From: Alphaproteobacteria bacterium
GTDB taxonomy: Bacteria > Pseudomonadota > Alphaproteobacteria > SMXQ01
Assembly: GCA_009380075.1 (NCBI GenBank)
Contig: WHSO01000002.1
Location: 1 to 64,000, forward strand
Direction: 5' to 3'
Length of the DNA stretch: 64,000 bases
Below are positions 59,000 to 64,000 of the stretch, piece by piece. The stretch's first letter is position 1; the number at the start of each line of letters is the position of its first letter. The notes beneath the pieces were generated by a model. The model ran no database searches, was not told where the DNA came from, and was given only the letters and a program-made list of their open reading frames with translations. The translations under genes and the position numbers were made by a program.

Positions 59000-60586
59000 T
59001 CACCCCTCCGGATGGAACTGGTACAGCCAGGTCTCGGTCGCGGCGTGTTGGCCGAGGCGCAGGAACAGCCGGAGCTCGACCGGCGCCTTGCCCTCCGCCG
59101 TCAGGTCGAACTGGCAGCGCAAGCGTTCCGTGCCGGGGATGCGTTCGGTGAAGACGTAGGAGGTCGTGCCGCGCGCGGCGGTGATGACGGGCTCGAGCTT
59201 CGCCTTCTCCGGCAGGCCGGTGAGCGGGCCGCCGGCGAATTCCACCACGAACTTGTACACGCCTTCGGGGCGCGGCTTGCCGGGCTCGCCGCCGCGACCC
59301 AGCCGTGTCGCCACCGTGCGGGCGATGTTGGCGGCGGGGTAGGGCTCGTCGGCGAGCCAGTGCAGGCGGTAGCGCAGCGCATGGGTCCCGCCGCGGCGGG
59401 CGGGCTCGGCCGGGGTCCAGAAGGCGACGATGTTGTCGTGGATCTCGTCGTCGGTGGGGATCTCGACGCAGCGCACCGAGCCCTTGCCCCACGCCGAGAG
59501 CGGCTCGACCCACAGGCTCGGGCGGCGCTCGTAATGCACGCCGTCGAGGAAATGGCCGAAGTCCCGGTCGCGCTGCAGCAGGCCGAAGCCGCGCGGGTTG
59601 TCGTCGGTGAAGACCGAGGTCGTCGTTGCCGGCGGGTTGTTCAGCGGCCGCCAGATGCGCTCGCCGGTGCCGGTCCACATCGCCAGCCCGTCGGAATCGT
59701 GAACCTCCGGCCGCCAGTCGAGGGACCGCCCGCGGCCGTATTCGGCGTACCAGAACATCGAGGTCAGCGGCGCGAGGCCGAGCTGGCCGATATCCCGGCG
59801 CGGGAAGACCCGGGCATCGACGTCCATGACCACGCCTTCGGTGCGGCGGATCGCGAACCGGTAGGCCCCGGTCACGCCCGGTCCGTCGAGCAGGGCGTGA
59901 ACCAGGACCGGCTCATCCTCGCGCGTGGCCGGGGCAATGTAGAACTCGCGGAACTGCGGGAACTCCTCCGGCACCGGCATGGCGGTGTCGACGGCAATCC
60001 CCCGCGCCGAAAGCCCGTACTGGCCGAGCGCGCCGATGGCGCGGAAGTACGAGGCGCCGAGAAAGGCGATCCAGTCCTGGCTGCGCCAGTCGTCCCGGAA
60101 GCGCGACTCCTGCAGGCGGAAGCCGGCGAAGCCCGCATCCTCGGGCATCTGCCGGATGAGGCTGTCTTCCGGGATGTCGAAATAGGCGGGACTGTAGAGA
60201 ACCTCGCGCGCGCTGTCGCCGGTCACGGCGAAGATGCGGACCGGATCGGGGGAGAACTTGCCGCGCAGGAAAAAGCCGGCGGGATAGACGCCGCCGCCGT
60301 CGGCGAAGAGCGCGCGGTCGGGGCGGAATTTCACGCGGCTCAGCTCTTCGTAAGTGATCTTGCGGAGAAGAGCCTCGGCGGGGCGCGCCGGCGGCGTGTA
60401 GGTTTCCGCGGCCATGCGGCGGGCGCGCCGGACGAGATCCTCGAAGCGGAAGGTGCGGGCAGGCCCCAACCTGTGCGACGCCGTTCCCTGGTCTTCCGTT
60501 TCCTGCGCCCGGGCCGGCCGTGCGCCCAGCACCAGGGCGGCCGCGACGGCGCCCAGGAACGCCCGCCGGTCCATCCGGTGATCCAT
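59000..60586 (-). CDS. Periplasmic glucan biosynthesis protein, OpgG/OpgD (MdoG) family
   Basis: MDRRAFLGAVAAALVLG signal; FRFEDLVRRARRMA, PLTSMFWYAEYGRG, DSDGLAMWTGTGERIWRPLNNP, FGLLQRDRDFGHFLD. Confidence 0.88.
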   Translation of the reverse strand: MDHRMDRRAFLGAVAAALVLGARPARAQETEDQGTASHRLGPARTFRFEDLVRRARRMAAETYTPPARPAEALLRKITYEELSRVKFRPDRALFADGGGVYPAGFFLRGKFSPDPVRIFAVTGDSAREVLYSPAYFDIPEDSLIRQMPEDAGFAGFRLQESRFRDDWRSQDWIAFLGASYFRAIGALGQYGLSARGIAVDTAMPVPEEFPQFREFYIAPATREDEPVLVHALLDGPGVTGAYRFAIRRTEGVVMDVDARVFPRRDIGQLGLAPLTSMFWYAEYGRGRSLDWRPEVHDSDGLAMWTGTGERIWRPLNNPPATTTSVFTDDNPRGFGLLQRDRDFGHFLDGVHYERRPSLWVEPLSAWGKGSVRCVEIPTDDEIHDNIVAFWTPAEPARRGGTHALRYRLHWLADEPYPAANIARTVATRLGRGGEPGKPRPEGVYKFVVEFAGGPLTGLPEKAKLEPVITAARGTTSYVFTERIPGTERLRCQFDLTAEGKAPVELRLFLRLGQHAATETWLYQFHPEG

Positions 60587-61060
60587 CGGGACTGGCCGGC
60601 GCAAGCGTTCCCCGGATGTCCGTGCGCGAAAGGTCATGACAGTCTTCGGCCTGGCTTCTTCAGGGGGCATTCAGGCGGCGCATTCGGTTCGCGGGGTCAA
60701 GGGCGGGTCCGCATCGCCGCCGCGGCGGTCCGGATACCTGAAATGACGGGAGATTCCGGGGCTTTATTCCGCAACCACGGCGCGATCCCGATGCGCCCGG
60801 ACGGGCGGTCCGGGAGGCGTCGCCCGGCTCCGGGAAGTGGTCCGAAGCGATTAAGAGGACTTTATTAACCAAAAGCGAACATCCAAACAAATGACGCAGT
60901 ATTGGACAGTCCATCGTTAACCAATTAACAGTTTTTTCATTGATTCACTATTGGCCGGGGGACATTATTATCTTTGAATGTGCGTACAGCGTGGGCTGTC
61001 ATGAACGTCTTTTATGTCATCGACCGGGCGCACGGGAAACCCCTAGCGAAAGATGAAGCG

Positions 61061-61648
61061 ATGTTTGGCCGTGGCGATCTGAAGATCAAGGAATTCACGA
61101 AACTGTCGAACGTGAAATCACGCATCGACAAAACGCGGGAAGCGACCCGGCGGATTCCCGACAACGACGACCCTTCCGGGGTTTCACGCCCGTTGGACGC
61201 GTCGGACGCGCCGGCACCGAAGCCGCGGGGCCTGCATGAAGGGCATGTCCTGATCGGCGAAGGCGTGAAGATCGTCGGCGAAATCCGCGATTGCCGAAAG
61301 CTCGAAATTCACGGCACGGTCGAAGGCGACCTCGAGGCCGAAGAGCTCATCGTTCACGAAAACGGCCTGCTTAAGGGGAGCATCAAGACCGACAGGGCCG
61401 AGGTCAACGGCACCATCGACGGCGACATCAGCGTGACGCATCTGCTCGACCTCAAGTCGAAAGGCTCCGTCGCCGGCACCACCCAGTATGGCGAGATTTC
61501 GGTCGAGACGGGCGGACGGATCGTCGGCAAGGTCGATGATCTGGACGACCGGAACGGCAGGCCGGCACGCCCCGCCAATACGGTCGGCAACGAAAGCGCC
61601 GCCGACTTCGGCTTCCGGAGTCTCAACAAGGGTTCGACTTCGTCCTAG
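61061..61648 (+). CDS. Bactofilin family protein
   Basis: LIGEGVKIVGEIRDCRKLEIHGTVEGDLEAEELIVHENGLLKGSIKTDRAEVNGTIDGDISVTHLLDLKSKGSVAGTTQYGEISVETGGRIVG. Confidence 0.88.
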   Translation: MFGRGDLKIKEFTKLSNVKSRIDKTREATRRIPDNDDPSGVSRPLDASDAPAPKPRGLHEGHVLIGEGVKIVGEIRDCRKLEIHGTVEGDLEAEELIVHENGLLKGSIKTDRAEVNGTIDGDISVTHLLDLKSKGSVAGTTQYGEISVETGGRIVGKVDDLDDRNGRPARPANTVGNESAADFGFRSLNKGSTSS

Positions 61649-61772
61649 GTTTCGTCCGCGTATCCTCTCCATTACTAAAATCCTCTCCGTTACGACTGTG
61701 CCCCCCTCGTGGGGCGCTTTTCGTTTGCGACCCTTGGGCGTCTTTTCTACGGGTTCCATCGATCTTCGAGTA

Positions 61773-61852
61773 CGTCATCGCCCTCCCCCGACTTGGTCGG
61801 GGGATCACCGGGCGATCCACCACATGGATGCCCGCCTGCGCGGGGCATGACG
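61773..61852. repeat. Dispersed palindromic repeat (REP-like)
   Basis: cgtcatcgccctcccccgacttggtcgggggatcaccgggcgatccaccacatggatgcccgcctgcgcggggcatgacg. Confidence 0.75.
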
Positions 61853-62200
61853 CTTCATTGGCAGCTCAATATGATCACAGGTCCTTCGTCCCGGGGCGAA
61901 ACTTCCAGCCTGCGCCTCCACCTGCCGCTCCCGGTGGTCGCCCGTCAGGGTAAAGAGGAGGTGAACCGGGGCCACGCCACGCCCGGCGCCGGCGCCCGGC
62001 ACCCAGCGGAATCAGGGGCTTGGTGTGCTCCCGGCGGTTTCCTCGTCGGGCCGGCGGCGGGGCCGGGCCGGTGGGCTGCCCGGCGCGGCGGGAAAGTTAT
62101 CTCCATCCCTTAACCCCTCGATAAGAAAGGCTTCGATAGTGTGGTGGTTCGTCAGTCAGCCGGTTGCCCGCAGAGAAACCCAACGGCGAAAGGAAGAGCC

Positions 62201-62800
62201 ATGTTTGGTCGCAGCGATCCGAAAACCAAGGAACCCATGAAACTGTCAAACCTGAGATCCCCGGTCGAGCCGCCGCCGGAGAGCTGTGCGAAAATGGACA
62301 ACGATCTGGATCTTTCAGACATTTCACGTCCCGCCGACGTTCAGCTCCGCCGGCTGACGTCACTGTCCGACGACCGGCACGAACGCCCGGCGCCGCCTCC
62401 GCAGGGCAAGCACGAAGGGCACGTCCTGGTCGGCGAAGGGATCAAGATCGTCGGCGAAATCCGCGATTGCCGGAAGATCGAGATTTACGGTGTCGTCGAA
62501 GGCGATCTCGAGGCCGAGGAGCTGATCGTTCACGGGAACGGCCTGCTCAAGGGAAACGTGAAGACCGATCGGGCCCAGATTCATGGCTCCATCGACGGCG
62601 ACATCACGGTCACGCATCTGCTCGACGTGAAGTCGAAGGGCTCGGTCGCCGGCAGGACCCAGTACGGCGAACTCTCGGTCGAGACGGGCGGACGCATCGT
62701 CGGTACGCTCGATGACCGCTCCGCCCGGAACGACGACCGGGCAGGATCGAATCCGGTCGATGCCGGTGACCGGCCCTTCAAGGCAAGCGCAACGGCCTGA
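62201..62800 (+). CDS. Bactofilin family protein (tandem paralog)
   Basis: LVGEGIKIVGEIRDCRKIEIYGVVEGDLEAEELIVHGNGLLKGNVKTDRAQIHGSIDGDITVTHLLDVKSKGSVAGRTQYGELSVETGGRIVG. Confidence 0.88.
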   Translation: MFGRSDPKTKEPMKLSNLRSPVEPPPESCAKMDNDLDLSDISRPADVQLRRLTSLSDDRHERPAPPPQGKHEGHVLVGEGIKIVGEIRDCRKIEIYGVVEGDLEAEELIVHGNGLLKGNVKTDRAQIHGSIDGDITVTHLLDVKSKGSVAGRTQYGELSVETGGRIVGTLDDRSARNDDRAGSNPVDAGDRPFKASATA

Positions 62801-62847
62801 CGGTCAAACGCCGCTCCATCGCCTTCTCAACAACGATCGCCGACGGC

Positions 62848-62878
62848 AAGCGCCCCCAATCGCGGGGCGCTTTTTTTG
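62848..62878 (+). terminator. Intrinsic terminator after second bactofilin
   Basis: aagcgcccccaatcgcggggcgctttttttg: hairpin plus T tract. Confidence 0.75.
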
Positions 62879-62923
62879 TGGCGGGCGTCGCCGCGACTTG
62901 CGGCCGCCCCTGGCCGCGCCCGG

Positions 62924-63544
62924 CTACGGTCCGGCGCGGCGGGTGAAGCGCCAGAGAAACAGCCGGGCCGCGCCGTCGGAGACGCCGCCCACGCGCCGGG
63001 CATCGAGGCCAAGGCGCCGGCAGGGCAGCGGCGAAACCGGAAGGTAGGTGTACTGCAGCAGAAGGCCGTCCTGCCCCATCATGGCGAAGACCGAATCGAC
63101 GAAGGCGCGTTTCACCGCCATCGGGAACTGGACGATCGGGATGCCGGATACGATCGCGGCGATGCTGCCGCCGTCGCGCGCCTCGGGCAGCAGGCGGGGC
63201 AGGTCGACCGCGTTGCCGCACAGCACCGTGGCACGCGGAAAGCGGTTCTTCAGCCACTGGCAGAGCTCTTCGTCGAGCTCGACCAGGATCAGCCGTTCCT
63301 CCGGCACCAGGCGCAGGAGCGCCCGGGTGATGGCGCCGGTTCCGGCGCCGACCTCGAGGATGAACCGCTCGCCGGGATCGGGGAGCTGACCGGCGACGAG
63401 CTCGGCCAGGGCGGGCGAACTCGGAAACATGGCGGCGACGCGCAGCGGGTGTGCGAGCCATCGTCGCAGGAACAGGCGCCGCTCCCGCAGGATCGAGGAA
63501 ACAGCCTGTCGAAACTGGGGGAGCTCCTGTTCGTTTTCCAGCAT
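62924..63544 (-). CDS. Class I SAM-dependent methyltransferase, phospholipid N-methyltransferase / KsgA-like
   Basis: FLRRWLAHPLRVAAMFPSSPALAELVAGQL...FILEVGAGTGAITRALL...LVELDEELCQWLKNRFP...IVSGIPIVQFP. Confidence 0.8.
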   Translation of the reverse strand: MLENEQELPQFRQAVSSILRERRLFLRRWLAHPLRVAAMFPSSPALAELVAGQLPDPGERFILEVGAGTGAITRALLRLVPEERLILVELDEELCQWLKNRFPRATVLCGNAVDLPRLLPEARDGGSIAAIVSGIPIVQFPMAVKRAFVDSVFAMMGQDGLLLQYTYLPVSPLPCRRLGLDARRVGGVSDGAARLFLWRFTRRAGP

Positions 63545-63703
63545 GTGCCTATCGGTCCTTTCTTCTTCCGGGCCGCCGTCCAGGGCGTCATCGCGTTCCC
63601 GTGCCGCACCTATCCGGACAGACGGATGTATTGCAAGATTATTTCAGATTTGATGCCGGGTGCGCCATACTGTTGCACTTGCGCATCGCAGAAAACCGGA
63701 TGC

Positions 63704-63937
63704 CTACCGGCTAACGCATTCGCGCTGGCGCCGGGTCCCCTGTTCGGAACTGCCGCCCGTTACTTTTTTCACTTGCCCGTTGGGACAAGTGCCGTCGTCC
63801 ACGTAGACCACACGGCCGGCGGACAGCGTGCCTTCCTTCGGCTCGCTCTTCAGAAATTCACGCGGGGATCCGGCCGTGCCGCAGGCCGAGACAAGCAATC
63901 CGATGGCACCGGAGAGCAGAACGAGGCGCGCGCGCAT
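63704..63937 (-). CDS. Small putative lipoprotein
   Basis: MRARLVLLSGAIGLLVSACGTAGSPREFLKSEPKEGTLSAG: signal peptide with lipobox LVSAC. Confidence 0.6.
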   Translation of the reverse strand: MRARLVLLSGAIGLLVSACGTAGSPREFLKSEPKEGTLSAGRVVYVDDGTCPNGQVKKVTGGSSEQGTRRQRECVSR

Positions 63938-64000
63938 AGGGGACTCCCGTCAAGGGCGAAAGGCCTAAAGATCAGTGCTTTGCGAGAGGCATCCTATGCC

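Noticed and set aside
59012-60868. 618-aa plus-strand ORF
   Set aside because: Antisense of the OpgG/MdoG-family gene, which has a signal peptide and conserved motifs.
61805-62002. Minus-strand ORF (VHLLFTLTGDHRERQVEAQAGSFAPGRRTCDHIEL) between the bactofilins
   Set aside because: Could be a gene remnant but has no recognisable family, and it overlaps the palindromic repeat; evidence too weak to call.

Overview
GC-rich alphaproteobacterial chromosome segment, mostly conserved housekeeping synteny: thiE; fba class I; zapA / 6S RNA / 5-FCL; ymdB-yebC-ruvCAB-ybgC-tolQRAB-pal-cpoB-tilS-ftsH-folP-glmM-thiD; two SLC13 permeases; serC-serA-hisZ-purA; rpoH; rluD; tandem bactofilins. It is interrupted by accessory DNA. 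The main accessory feature is a ~9.7 kb integrative element at tRNA-Glu(CTC). It is bounded by 46-bp perfect direct repeats (44756-44801 and 54395-54440). It carries a tyrosine integrase, an excisionase-like HTH protein, a possible Rep-like protein next to three 20-bp iteron-like repeats and three TCTCATA repeats, a run of small phage-like genes, and attL-proximal cargo (PD-(D/E)XK-like and HEPN-like proteins). This looks like a satellite or plasmid-like integrative element with candidate defence cargo. Just outside attR is a full-length MmeI-like (Type IIL) R-M gene split by a single frameshift, followed by a degraded duplicate of the 3' end of the nearby opgG/mdoG-like gene. Other accessory signals: an ImmA/IrrE-DUF4411 (PIN) pair abutting a 5'-truncated higB upstream of intact higA; tandem orphan TctC-like proteins with an unusual C-terminal extension; and a dispersed palindromic repeat family (at least 8 loci). 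All assignments come from reading the sequence and ORF translations; no database search was run.
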